Below are positions 51,751-59,879 of a DNA stretch of 64,000 bases, one piece after another. The translations under genes were made by a program, and so were the position numbers. Positions within the stretch are counted from its first letter, which is position 1. Each line of letters opens with the position of its first letter. Source of the DNA: Streptomyces spororaveus (GTDB taxonomy: Bacteria > Actinomycetota > Actinomycetes > Streptomycetales > Streptomycetaceae); contig NZ_BNED01000005.1 of the NCBI RefSeq assembly GCF_016755875.1, forward strand, positions 2,769,001-2,833,000, in the 5' to 3' direction. Below the pieces are notes generated by a model. The model did not search any database. It was not told the origin of the DNA and was given only the letters and a program-made list of their open reading frames with translations.

Positions 51751-52293
51751 GTGACAACACCCGGAGGACATCCTTATGGCGGCGCGCAGCAGCCGCAGGG
51801 TGGGCACGACCAGAACCGCTTCAACTTTCCCTCCGCGCCCAGCCGGCCTGTGCCGGAGCAGCATCCCTATCAGCAGCAGCAGTACGGACAGCCCCAGATG
51901 CCTCCGCAGCAGCCGCCGCCGCGCGCCGCGCGACAGCCCGCTCCGAAGGCCCACAACCCGCTGGTGCGTCCGTACGCGATGACCGGCGGCCGTACTCGGC
52001 CGCGCTACCAGCTCGCCATCGAGGCGCTGGTCAGTACCACGGCGGATCCCGCGCGTCTGCAAGGGCAGTTGCCCGAGCACCAGCGCATCTGCCGCCTGTG
52101 CCAGGAGATCAAATCCGTAGCGGAGATCTCGGCACTTCTCTCCATTCCTCTTGGTGTCGCCCGCATCCTCGTCGCCGACCTGGCGGAGGCGGGCCTTGTC
52201 GCCATTCACCAGCCCGGCGGCGACGAGTCTGCCGGTGGCCAGCCAGACGTGACACTGCTCGAAAGGGTGCTCAGTGGACTTCGCAAGCTCTAA
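51751..52293 (+). CDS. cvnC2: CvnC of conservon 2: DUF742 protein
   Basis: A 180-residue DUF742 protein. The GTG at 51751 follows GGAGGAGGAG by four bases; an upstream in-frame ATG at 51700 has no such site. Residues 1-70 are Gln/Pro/Gly-rich (HPYGGAQQPQGG, QQQQYGQPQMPPQQPP). The DUF742 core (LVRPYAMTGGRTRPRYQLAIEALV... HQRICRLCQEIKSVAEISALLSIPLGVARILV) matches CvnC1. The 3' end overlaps cvnD2 by 20 bases, as in conservon 1. Confidence 0.94.
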   Translation: MTTPGGHPYGGAQQPQGGHDQNRFNFPSAPSRPVPEQHPYQQQQYGQPQMPPQQPPPRAARQPAPKAHNPLVRPYAMTGGRTRPRYQLAIEALVSTTADPARLQGQLPEHQRICRLCQEIKSVAEISALLSIPLGVARILVADLAEAGLVAIHQPGGDESAGGQPDVTLLERVLSGLRKL

Positions 52294-52858
52294 CGGCGGA
52301 GCGGCTCCCCGCTCCACCACCTCCGCGAAGATCGTGGTGGCGGGCGGCTTCGGCGTGGGCAAGACCACGTTCGTCGGCGCGGTCTCCGAGATCAACCCGC
52401 TGCGCACCGAAGCCGTGATGACCAGCGCCTCGGCCGGGATCGACGACCTCACCCACACCGGTGACAAGACGACCACCACCGTCGCCATGGACTTCGGCCG
52501 CATCACGCTGGACCAGGACCTGATCCTGTACCTCTTCGGTACCCCGGGCCAGGACCGCTTCTGGTTCATGTGGGACGACCTCGTGCGCGGCGCCATCGGT
52601 GCGATCGTGCTCGTGGACACCCGCCGTCTCGCCGACTGCTTCCCCGCGGTCGACTACTTCGAGAACAGCGGCCTGCCGTTCGTCATCGCCCTCAACGGCT
52701 TCGAGGGCCACCAGCCCTACACGCCGGAGGAAGTCCGCGAGGCCCTGCAGATCGGCCCGGACGCCCCCATCATCACGACCGACGCCCGCCACCGCGCGGA
52801 CGCGAAGAGCGCGCTCATCACGCTCGTCGAGCACGCCCTCATGGCGCGCCTGCGGTAG
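52274..52858 (+). CDS. cvnD2: CvnD of conservon 2: Ras-like GTPase
   Basis: A 194-residue small GTPase with the same motifs as CvnD1 (GGFGVGKTT, GTPGQDRFW, LNGFEG). After the first ~8 residues it differs from CvnD1 at only three positions (Val/Ile, Gly/Asp, Lys/Arg). A 203-base block (52397-52599) equals 47296-47498 in every base. The GTG at 52274 is embedded in cvnC2. A terminator follows. Confidence 0.95.
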   Translation: MDFASSNGGAAPRSTTSAKIVVAGGFGVGKTTFVGAVSEINPLRTEAVMTSASAGIDDLTHTGDKTTTTVAMDFGRITLDQDLILYLFGTPGQDRFWFMWDDLVRGAIGAIVLVDTRRLADCFPAVDYFENSGLPFVIALNGFEGHQPYTPEEVREALQIGPDAPIITTDARHRADAKSALITLVEHALMARLR

Positions 52859-52877
52859 CAGCCCTGCCGCACCCGAC

Positions 52878-52907
52878 AGGCCCCTGTGTCACACGACGCG
52901 GGGGCCT
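52878..52907 (+). terminator. Terminator of conservon 2
   Basis: AGGCCCCTGTGTC pairs with GACGCGGGGGCCT around ACAC, a 13-bp stem with two G-U pairs, 19 bases after cvnD2. Confidence 0.78.
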
Positions 52908-53019
52908 TCGCCATGTGCGAGGCCCCGGAGGGGCCCCTGCCGCCTCCCACGCGCCTCTACGCGGCTTTCCGCGCGCCCGGAGGCCGGCAGACCCGCCCTG
53001 GGCCCGGGGTTGTACGCAG

Positions 53020-53053
53020 AAGGCCCCGCACCCTGTTCGGGGTGCGGGGCCTT
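53020..53053. terminator. Terminator after accB-accE
   Basis: AAGGCCCCGCACCC pairs exactly with GGGTGCGGGGCCTT around a 6-base loop (14-bp stem), 15 bases after the accE stop on the minus strand. Confidence 0.85.
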
Positions 53054-53068
53054 GCGGGGCTCGGGAAC

Positions 53069-53269
53069 TCAGCCCTGCCAGCTGTGCGGGGCGCGGAAGC
53101 CGGGCGTGCGCTCCAGGCGGCGCCAGCCGGCCTGGCCGGGCACGCGTGCCGGGGTCTCATCGGGCGTGGCGGCCGCGCGGGCGAGCAGGATCGCGGTGAT
53201 CGCGGCCAGCTCCTCGGGCTCGGCGTTGCCCTTCTCGACGCGCAGCAGGGTGTCAGTGGCGGTGGTCAT
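53069..53269 (-). CDS. accE: Acyl-CoA carboxylase epsilon subunit AccE
   Basis: A 66-residue small subunit that stimulates actinobacterial acyl-CoA carboxylases. It starts MTTATDTLLRVEKGNAEPEELAAITAILLAR, with the family motif RVEKGNAEPEELAAI. The C terminus is GWRRLERTPGFRAPHSWQ, also typical. It lies 23 bases after accB on the same strand. Its alpha partner (biotinylated AccA) must be encoded elsewhere. Confidence 0.93.
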   Translation of the reverse strand: MTTATDTLLRVEKGNAEPEELAAITAILLARAAATPDETPARVPGQAGWRRLERTPGFRAPHSWQG

Positions 53270-53292
53270 GTGGTGGCAGGTCTCCTTCGCGG

Positions 53293-54876
53293 TTACTGCG
53301 GCGGGTTGCCGTGCTTGCGGGACGGCAGATCGGCGTGCTTGTTGCGGAGCATCGCGAGGGCGCTGACGAGCACCTCGCGGGTCTCGGCGGGGTCGATGAC
53401 GTCGTCGACGAGGCCGCGCTCGGCCGCGTAGTACGGGTGCATGAGTTCGGCCTTGTACTCCTTGACCATGCGTACGCGCATGGCCTCGGGGTCCTCGGCG
53501 TCCGCGATCTGCTTGCGGAAGATGACGTTGGCCGCGCCCTCGGCGCCCATCACGGCGATCTCGTTGGTCGGCCAGGCGTAGGTGATGTCGGCGCCGATGG
53601 ACTGCGAGTCCATGACGATGTACGCGCCGCCGTAGGCCTTGCGCAGGATCAGCGAGATCCGCGGGACGGTGGCGTTGCAGTACGCGTACAGCAGCTTGGC
53701 GCCGTGGCGGATGATGCCGCCGTGCTCCTGGTCGACGCCCGGCAGGAAGCCGGGGACGTCCAGCAGCGTGATGATCGGGATGTTGAAGGCGTCGCACATC
53801 TGGACGAAGCGCGCGGCCTTCTCGGAGGCCTCGATGTCCAGGACACCGGCGAGGTGGCCGGGCTGGTTGGCGACGATGCCGACGACCTGGCCGTTCATCC
53901 GGGCCAGGGCGCAGATGATGTTGCGGGCCCAGCGCTCGTGGATCTCCAGGACGTCGCCCTCGTCGACGATCTCCTCGATGACCTTGAGCATGTCGTAGGG
54001 GCGGTTGCCGTCCGCGGGCACCAGGTCCAGCAGGACCTCGCTGCGGCGGTCCGCCGGGTCGCTCGTCTCGTGGACGGGCGGGTTCTCGCGGTTGTTGGAG
54101 GGCAGCATCGAGATGAGGTACCGGACCTCGGCGATGCAGGTCTCCTCGTCGTCGTAGGCGAAGTGCGCGACGCCCGAGGTCTCGGCGTGCACGTCGGCGC
54201 CGCCGAGGCCGTTCTGGGTGATCTCCTCGCCGGTCACCGCGCGGACCACGTCCGGGCCGGTGATGAACATCTGCGAGGTCTCCCGGACCATGAAGACGAA
54301 GTCCGTGAGGGCCGGGGAGTAGGCGGCGCCACCGGCGCAGGGGCCCAGCATGACCGAGATCTGCGGAATGACGCCCGAGGCCTTGGTGTTGCGCTGGAAG
54401 ATGCCGCCGTAACCGGCCAGGGCGGAGACGCCCTCCTGGATACGGGCGCCGGCGCCGTCGTTCAGGGAGACCAGCGGGGCGCCGGCCGCGATGGCCATGT
54501 CCATGATCTTGTGGATCTTCGTGGCGTGGGCCTCGCCCAGGGCGCCGCCGAAGATCCGGAAGTCGTGTGCGTAGACGAAGACCGTACGGCCCTCGACCGT
54601 GCCCCAGCCGGTGATGACACCGTCGGTGTAGGGCTTCTTGTTCTCCAGGCCGAACCCGGTCGCCCGGTGCCGTCGCAGCTGCTCGACCTCCCGGAAGGAA
54701 CCCTCGTCGAGCAGCAGCGCGATGCGCTCACGGGCGGTCAGCTTGCCCTTGGCGTGCTGGGTCTCGGTCGCGCGGTCGCTGGGGCCGCGCCTCGCCTGCT
54801 CGCGCAGGGAGTGCAGCTCGGCCACGCGCCCGCGGGCGTCCGTCGGCTCGCTCGGGGTCTGGTCCACAACGGTCAT
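53293..54876 (-). CDS. accB: Acyl-CoA carboxylase beta subunit AccB (broad-range type)
   Basis: A 527-residue carboxyltransferase subunit. It has KGKLTARERIALLLDEGSF, GAGARIQEGV (oxyanion/CoA region), GPCAGGAAYSPALTDF, and the C-terminal KAYGGAYIVMDSQSIGAD and GAEGAANVIFR segments. The residue after GGAY is Ile (about residue 420), the S. coelicolor AccB-type residue; PccB has Asp at the equivalent position and is propionyl-specific. AccB accepts acetyl-, propionyl- and butyryl-CoA. The paired accE follows. Its products feed fatty-acid and polyketide synthesis. Confidence 0.95.
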   Translation of the reverse strand: MTVVDQTPSEPTDARGRVAELHSLREQARRGPSDRATETQHAKGKLTARERIALLLDEGSFREVEQLRRHRATGFGLENKKPYTDGVITGWGTVEGRTVFVYAHDFRIFGGALGEAHATKIHKIMDMAIAAGAPLVSLNDGAGARIQEGVSALAGYGGIFQRNTKASGVIPQISVMLGPCAGGAAYSPALTDFVFMVRETSQMFITGPDVVRAVTGEEITQNGLGGADVHAETSGVAHFAYDDEETCIAEVRYLISMLPSNNRENPPVHETSDPADRRSEVLLDLVPADGNRPYDMLKVIEEIVDEGDVLEIHERWARNIICALARMNGQVVGIVANQPGHLAGVLDIEASEKAARFVQMCDAFNIPIITLLDVPGFLPGVDQEHGGIIRHGAKLLYAYCNATVPRISLILRKAYGGAYIVMDSQSIGADITYAWPTNEIAVMGAEGAANVIFRKQIADAEDPEAMRVRMVKEYKAELMHPYYAAERGLVDDVIDPAETREVLVSALAMLRNKHADLPSRKHGNPPQ

Positions 54877-55048
54877 GTACCGACCTTACGAAGATCGCGA
54901 TGAAAAACCTCCGTTCATTCCTCACAGTCTCGGAAGACTTCCGCTGTCCGGCCCGCACAGTACGCCCGGTGGATGTACGGACTCCGCCAGACGGGGCCCC
55001 TGCCTGTTGTGGGACCTTCACAAAATGACCTGACACCCCGCCTAGATG

Positions 55049-55108
55049 TTGAAATTTGAACGGAATGGGTCTAGCGTCTTCCTCGTTGAAGTCGTTGAAG
55101 ATTCAACA
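55049..55108 (+). promoter_or_regulatory. Promoter and dyad operator of the yceI-type gene
   Basis: TTGAAA (55049-55054), a 17-base spacer and TAGCGT (55072-55077) look like a sigma-70-type promoter. About 18 bases downstream is the perfect dyad GTTGAA-GA-TTCAAC (55095-55108). TTGAA recurs twice more in this stretch. MarR-type repressors often bind such TTGAA dyads. Confidence 0.6.
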
Positions 55109-55148
55109 GATTCTTCAGACCGAGCAGGACACTACCGAGGAGCAAGTC

Positions 55149-55769
55149 ATGGGTCTCTTCACCCGCCGCAGCCAGAACGTGAACGTCCAGGACGCCGCCG
55201 CCGTCGCCACCCTGGAGGTGGACCCGGCACTGGCCGCCCTCACCGGCGACTACGTCATCGACCCCGCGCACAGCAGCATCGGCTTCACCGTCCGCCACGC
55301 CATGGTCACCAACGTCCGCGGCTCCTTCGCCGAGCACGAGGGAACCCTGCACCTGGACGGCGCCGACCCGGCCCGCTCCACCGCTTCCATCGACGTGAAG
55401 ATCGCCTCCGTCGACACCGGCATCGCCGACCGCGACGGCCACCTGCGCAGCGGCGACTTCTTCGACGCCGAGACGTTCCCGCTGATGACCTTCCGCTCCA
55501 CCGAGGCGCGTCAGCTCGGCGGCGACACCTACCGCATCACCGGCGAGCTGACGATCAAGGACGTGACGCGCCCGCTCTCCATCGACCTGGAGTTCAACGG
55601 CTCGGCCACCGACCCCTACGGCAACCAGCGCGTCGGCTTCGAGGGCAGCGCCGACATCCTGCGCTCGGACTGGGGCCTGACCTGGAACGCGGCCCTGGAG
55701 ACCGGCGGCGTCGTGGTCAGCGACAAGGTGAAGCTGACCTTCGACATCTCGGCCATCAAGCAGGCCTGA
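55149..55769 (+). CDS. YceI-family lipid-binding protein
   Basis: A 206-residue protein. The ATG at 55149 follows GAGGAG by about six bases (MGLFTRRSQ). The YceI lipocalin-like barrel covers residues ~45-205: GDYVIDPAHSSIGFTVRHAMVTNVRG, FDAETFPLMTFRSTEARQLGG, YRITGELTIKDVTRPL and GFEGSADILRSDWGLTW. It lacks a signal peptide; the YceI fold binds polyisoprenoid-like lipids. A MarR-like dyad lies in the promoter, suggesting repression by an external regulator. Confidence 0.92.
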   Translation: MGLFTRRSQNVNVQDAAAVATLEVDPALAALTGDYVIDPAHSSIGFTVRHAMVTNVRGSFAEHEGTLHLDGADPARSTASIDVKIASVDTGIADRDGHLRSGDFFDAETFPLMTFRSTEARQLGGDTYRITGELTIKDVTRPLSIDLEFNGSATDPYGNQRVGFEGSADILRSDWGLTWNAALETGGVVVSDKVKLTFDISAIKQA

Positions 55770-55811
55770 CGGGCGGACCGCCGGACCCCCGACGCCCGGA
55801 GCCGGGGGCGG

Positions 55812-57164
55812 TCAGAAGCCGCCCCCGCCGTCGAAGCCGCCGCCCCCGTCGAACCCACCGCCGCCGAAGTCCCCGCCGCCGAAGTCGGACGGGTTGAAAT
55901 CGGCTCCGGAGACGTCCCCGCCCTCGAAGCCGCCGCCGAAGTCCGAGGCGTAGGCGGGGCTGGACATCATCGAACCGAGCATGGTGCCCACCAGCAGGCC
56001 GGGCAGGATGCCTCCGCCGAAGTAGCCGCCGGCCCAGGGACCGTACGCCGGGCCGGCGTCGTAGTAGGGCCGCGGCCCGCGCTCGGTCTCGACCGTGCGG
56101 ACCGCCGGGTCCAGGCCGTCGCGCAGCCGTACGGCGTCCGCCGTGCAGACCGGCACGGTACGGGCCGCCCCGCCGGCCGGAGCCCAGGTGGCGTCCTCGG
56201 TGCTCGGTCCGTGGCGCGGGTCGAAGAAGCAGGGCGAACGGCGCTCGGGAAGCGGCCTGCCCTGCCGGCGCGCGTCGAGCGTGGCCAGTGCGAAACGGCC
56301 GTCCTCCAGCGCCTGGGTGACGCCCTTGACCTCGTCGGGCCGCTGGACGGAGGCCATGATCTGCTTGGCCCTCTCGTACGAGTCGAGCCCCTGCTCGTAG
56401 TCCCCCCGCATGGCGTCGTCGGCGCCGGGCTCGCCGGGGTGGAAGTCGAGCCGTTCGAGTTCCTCACCGAAGGCCGTGATGTCCTCGTCGACGACCACCG
56501 CGAGCCGGGCGACGGCCTCGCGCCGGATCTCTTCCTTCTTCTTCCGGTTGCGGCGCACCAGCGCGTACGCACCGCCGCCGCCCACCACGGCCACCGCGCC
56601 GAGGGCGATCAGCCCGCCGACCGGGGCGCCCTGGTCGGCTCCGGTCGTGCCCCAGGAGGCGGGCGCGCTGCCCCGCACCTGCGTCAGCGCCTGGTCCACG
56701 AAGTTGTCGAGCTGCGTGTTCGCGTCCACCGGCGCGCCGGTCTTCACGGCCTCGGTGAGGTTGCGGACGGCGTTGCGCGGCATGACGGTCCTGTCGGCGC
56801 CGGCGTCGAAGCCGTCGCCGAGCCGGATCGCGTACAGCCCGGTGATCCCCGTCTCGGCACGGACGGCGCCGAGCACCTTGTCGGCGGGGAACTCGGCGGT
56901 GGCCGGCAGCACGGCCACGAACACCGGCTTGCCGGCGTCCTTGATCTTCTTCGCCAGGCCGTCCGCCTGGGCCTTGGACAGCTGCGCCTCGGCCCCGGGG
57001 GCGACGTAGACCGGGCTCTGCTTGAGGGCCTCCCCCACCGCGGCGACCCCGGTGTCCGCCGACGCCTGCGGCGCGGCGACGAGTGCGGTCGCCGACAGGC
57101 CCAGCAGCAGACCGGACAGCAGCGATCCGAAGCGTAGGGACAACAGCCTGGTCTTCATATCCAC
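55812..57164 (-). CDS. Secreted/membrane TPM-like protein with Gly-rich tail
   Basis: A 450-residue protein. An N-terminal signal peptide (LLSGLLLGLSATALVAAPQASA) precedes an extracellular domain reminiscent of TPM-family proteins (VYVAPGAEAQLSKAQADGLAKKIKDAG). A transmembrane segment lies near 187-205 (GGLIALGAVAVVGGGGAYALV). A charged cytosolic coiled-coil region (RRNRKKKEEIRREAV) follows. The C terminus is nearly pure Gly/Asp/Phe repeats (GGFEGGD, GGGFDGGGGF). Function unknown. It is transcribed leftwards, downstream of cimA across a terminator. Confidence 0.75.
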   Translation of the reverse strand: MDMKTRLLSLRFGSLLSGLLLGLSATALVAAPQASADTGVAAVGEALKQSPVYVAPGAEAQLSKAQADGLAKKIKDAGKPVFVAVLPATAEFPADKVLGAVRAETGITGLYAIRLGDGFDAGADRTVMPRNAVRNLTEAVKTGAPVDANTQLDNFVDQALTQVRGSAPASWGTTGADQGAPVGGLIALGAVAVVGGGGAYALVRRNRKKKEEIRREAVARLAVVVDEDITAFGEELERLDFHPGEPGADDAMRGDYEQGLDSYERAKQIMASVQRPDEVKGVTQALEDGRFALATLDARRQGRPLPERRSPCFFDPRHGPSTEDATWAPAGGAARTVPVCTADAVRLRDGLDPAVRTVETERGPRPYYDAGPAYGPWAGGYFGGGILPGLLVGTMLGSMMSSPAYASDFGGGFEGGDVSGADFNPSDFGGGDFGGGGFDGGGGFDGGGGF

Positions 57165-57209
57165 GACGCTACCGGAACCGGGACTTTGCCGTGTGAGCTG
57201 GACATAAGG

Positions 57210-57237
57210 GCCTCACCGGGCAGGAACCCGGCGAGGC
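57210..57237 (-). terminator. Terminator after cimA
   Basis: GCCTCACCGGG pairs with CCCGGCGAGGC with one A/C mismatch and a 6-base loop, 16 bases after the cimA stop. Confidence 0.65.
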
Positions 57238-57252
57238 GGGATGTCCGGCGGG

Positions 57253-58881
57253 CTACTCGGCGGGTTCGACGCCTGCGTGCAGCAGGCCGTAGGTGAACGC
57301 GTCCTCCAGGGCCTGCCAGGACGCCGCGATCACGTTCGGGGCCACGCCGACCGTGGACCAGTCGCGCTCACCGTCCGTCGTGGCGACCAGCACGCGGGTC
57401 GTGGACTCCGTGCCGTGCGTGCCTTCCAGGATGCGGACCTTGTAGTCGACGAGCTCGAACTTGGCGAGCTGCGGATAGAAGCGCTCCAGCGCCACCCGCA
57501 GCGCCCGGTCCAGGGCGTTGACCGGGCCGTTGCCCTCCGCCGTGGCGACGATCCGCTCGCCCTTGGCCCACAGCTTGACCGTGGCCTCGTTGGCGTGGGT
57601 GCCGTCCGGCCGGTCCTCGATGATCGCCCGCCACGACTCGATACGGAAGTACTTGCGGGCGCGGCCCTCGGCCTCGGCGCGCAGCAGCAGCTCGAAGGAG
57701 GCGTCGGCCGCCTCGTAGGTGTAGCCCTGGAGCTCCCGGGCCTTGACCCGCTCCACGACCCGGGAGATCAGGGCGCGGTCCCCGCCCAGGTCGACGCCGA
57801 GCTCCTTGCCCTTGAGCTCGATGGAGGCGCGGCCGGCCATGTCGGAGACCAGCATCCGCATGGTGTTGCCGACCCGCTCGGGGTCGATGTGCTGGTAGAG
57901 GTCCGGGTCCACCTTGATGGCCGAGGCGTGCAGGCCCGCCTTGTGCGCGAAGGCGGAGACGCCGACGTACGGCTGGTGGGTGGAGGGCGTGAGGTTCACG
58001 ACCTCGGCGATGGCGTGCGAGATGCGGGTCATCTCGGCGAGCGCGCCCTCGGGGAGCACCTTGCGCCCGTACTTGATCTCCAGGGCGGCGACGACGGGGA
58101 AGAGGTTGGCGTTGCCGACCCGCTCGCCGTAGCCGTTGGCCGTGCACTGGACGTGGGTGGCGCCCGCGTCCACGGCCGCCAGGGTGTTGGCGACGGCGCA
58201 GCCGGTGTCGTCCTGGGCGTGGATGCCCAGGCGGGCGCCGGTGTCGGCGAGGACGGTGGCGACGGTCGCGGTCACCTGGGCGGGCAGCATGCCGCCGTTG
58301 GTGTCGCAGAGGATGACCACGTCGGCGCCGGCCTCGTGGGCGGTGCGGACGACGGACTTGGCGTACTCCGGGTTGGCCCGGTAGCCGTCGAAGAAGTGCT
58401 CGCAGTCGACGAAGACGCGGCGGCCCTGGGCGACGAGGTGGGAGACGGTGTCGCGGACCATCTCCAGGTTCTCGTCGAGGGTGGTGCGCAGGGCGAGCTC
58501 GACGTGGCGGTCGTGGGACTTGGCGACGAGCGTGATGACCGGGGCTCCGGATTCCAGCAGGGCCCGCACCTGCGGGTCCTGGTCGGCCGAGCCGCCGGCG
58601 CGGCGGGTCGCGCCGAAGGCGACCAGCTGTGCGTTCTTGAAGGTGATCTCCGCGCGGGCGCGGGAGAAGAACTCGGTGTCACGGGGGTTGGCGCCGGGCC
58701 AGCCGCCCTCGATGAAGCCCACTCCGAAGTCGTCCAGGTGCCGGGCGATCGTCAGCTTGTCGGCGACGGTGAGGTTGATGCCCTCGCGCTGGGCGCCGTC
58801 GCGCAGGGTGGTGTCGAAGACGTGGAAGCTGTCGTCCAGGCCTTCTGACAGCACGGTTGCCGCCTCTGGTGTCGTCGTCAT
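57253..58881 (-). CDS. cimA: (R)-citramalate synthase
   Basis: A 542-residue enzyme condensing pyruvate and acetyl-CoA to citramalate, an alternative entry to isoleucine. The start at 58881 (MTTTPEAATVLSEG) follows AGGAG. The TIM barrel carries FHVFDTTLRDGAQREGINLTVADK (the DTTLRDG motif), FIEGGWPGANPRD and CDTNGG; the HxH metal site is in LGIHAQDDTGCAVANT. A C-terminal LeuA-type regulatory domain follows. It is distinct from the shorter 2-isopropylmalate synthases. A terminator-like hairpin and a 13-codon leader with two Ile codons lie upstream. Confidence 0.92.
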   Translation of the reverse strand: MTTTPEAATVLSEGLDDSFHVFDTTLRDGAQREGINLTVADKLTIARHLDDFGVGFIEGGWPGANPRDTEFFSRARAEITFKNAQLVAFGATRRAGGSADQDPQVRALLESGAPVITLVAKSHDRHVELALRTTLDENLEMVRDTVSHLVAQGRRVFVDCEHFFDGYRANPEYAKSVVRTAHEAGADVVILCDTNGGMLPAQVTATVATVLADTGARLGIHAQDDTGCAVANTLAAVDAGATHVQCTANGYGERVGNANLFPVVAALEIKYGRKVLPEGALAEMTRISHAIAEVVNLTPSTHQPYVGVSAFAHKAGLHASAIKVDPDLYQHIDPERVGNTMRMLVSDMAGRASIELKGKELGVDLGGDRALISRVVERVKARELQGYTYEAADASFELLLRAEAEGRARKYFRIESWRAIIEDRPDGTHANEATVKLWAKGERIVATAEGNGPVNALDRALRVALERFYPQLAKFELVDYKVRILEGTHGTESTTRVLVATTDGERDWSTVGVAPNVIAASWQALEDAFTYGLLHAGVEPAE

Positions 58882-58983
58882 GCTGATCTGACTCCTGTCG
58901 GATAAGTGGTTCCGGATATGCCCGGCATCCACTGCCCCCATCATCGCGCGCGGTCCGGTCCCGGCAGGGATGGTCCGGGAAAC

Positions 58984-59012
58984 GAAAAAACCTCTCGCGG
59001 GTAGCGAGAGGT
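58984..59012 (-). promoter_or_regulatory. Intrinsic-terminator hairpin in the cimA leader (possible attenuator)
   Basis: On the minus strand ACCTCTCGC-TACCC-GCGAGAGGT is followed directly by TTTTTT, a 9-bp stem and U-run rare in this genome. It lies 103 bases before the cimA ATG. It may instead end the tetR transcript, whose stop is 207 bases upstream. Confidence 0.6.
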
Positions 59013-59064
59013 CTGCGCGCGGGTCCGAGGCACGGTGGCCGCTTCCGCGAAGTTCTTCCACGGT

Positions 59065-59106
59065 TCAGCGGCCACTGGGGACCGGCGCGCTGCTGGCGAT
59101 AATCAT
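59065..59106 (-). CDS. Possible leader peptide MIIASSAPVPSGR upstream of cimA
   Basis: A 13-codon frame opens with ATG, ATT, ATC (Met-Ile-Ile) and ends within a 9-bp dyad: AGCGGCCAC at 59067-59075 pairs with GTGGCCGCT at 59035-59043. It precedes the terminator-like hairpin at 58984-59012, the geometry of an isoleucine attenuator. No Shine-Dalgarno site or convincing promoter is visible, so a leaderless start would be needed. Speculative. Confidence 0.35.
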   Translation of the reverse strand: MIIASSAPVPSGR

Positions 59107-59218
59107 GAGCTGAGCAGGCACGGCGGCAGTCTGCCACAACGCCCGCGGTGGATGGACAGGCATCTCAGCATGCGGTCACCGTGGCCGTGAGCGGGTGCCG
59201 CGCCCCGGCCTGGACGGC

Positions 59219-59839
59219 CTAGGGCCGGGGCGCGAGGGTCTCCGTCAGGAATTCCCTCACGTGGGTGAGGATCGCCGTGCGGTCCAGCGTCGGCAGGCCC
59301 ACCGCCAGCTGGATGCTGAATCCGTCGAGCAGGGCCCGGACGCGGGTCGCCACGCGGTCGGCGTCCACCGGGCGGAACTCCCCGCGCGAAATGCCCTCGG
59401 CGAGGAGGGCCACCAGGTCGCGGTGCCAGGCGCCCTCGATGGCCGCCTGCCGGTCGCGCTCCTGGGGGCCGGCGTTCTGGGAGCGGTTCCAGACCTCCAG
59501 CCACAGCGTCCAGTGCGGATCCCGGGGGCGCGTGGGCACGTACAGGTCCACGTACGCCTGCAGGCGCTCGCTCACCGGACCGCGGCGGGCGAGCAGGGCC
59601 CGCCGCGCGCCGCCCAGTTCCGCCTCGCTCCACTCCAGGGTCTGCAGCAGGAGCTCGTCCTTGCTGCGGAAGTAGTAGAGGAGGTGGCCGCTGCTCATGC
59701 CGACCTCGCGGCCCAGTCCGGCCATGGTCAGGCCTTCCAGGCCGCGCTCGGCGATCGTGGCCATGGCGGCGACGAGTACGTCCTCGCGCGGGGGCGCGTT
59801 CTTCCGCGCCGCGCGTACCGGTACTCCACCCGCCACCAT
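59219..59839 (-). CDS. TetR-family regulator
   Basis: A 206-residue regulator. The ATG at 59839 follows AAGGAG. The N-terminal helix-turn-helix is ATIAERGLEGLTMAGLGREVGMSSGHLLYYFRSKDELLLQTL (residues ~25-65). The rest is a helical ligand domain with YVDLYVPTRPRDPHWTLWLEVWNRSQ. It lies 40 bases downstream of aguA in the same direction and so is probably the last gene of the ureAB-ureC-aguA operon. It may act on the palindrome at 63429-63447. Confidence 0.9.
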   Translation of the reverse strand: MVAGGVPVRAARKNAPPREDVLVAAMATIAERGLEGLTMAGLGREVGMSSGHLLYYFRSKDELLLQTLEWSEAELGGARRALLARRGPVSERLQAYVDLYVPTRPRDPHWTLWLEVWNRSQNAGPQERDRQAAIEGAWHRDLVALLAEGISRGEFRPVDADRVATRVRALLDGFSIQLAVGLPTLDRTAILTHVREFLTETLAPRP

Positions 59840-59879
59840 GGACCCACTCCTTGTCGGTCGGCTGCCGTTCGTCTGCGGA

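Noticed and set aside
46228..52858. Duplication as part of a mobile element
   Set aside because: No transposase, terminal inverted repeats or direct target repeats flank either conservon. Adjacent cvn1 and cvn2 are also known in S. coelicolor, so this is an old tandem duplication.
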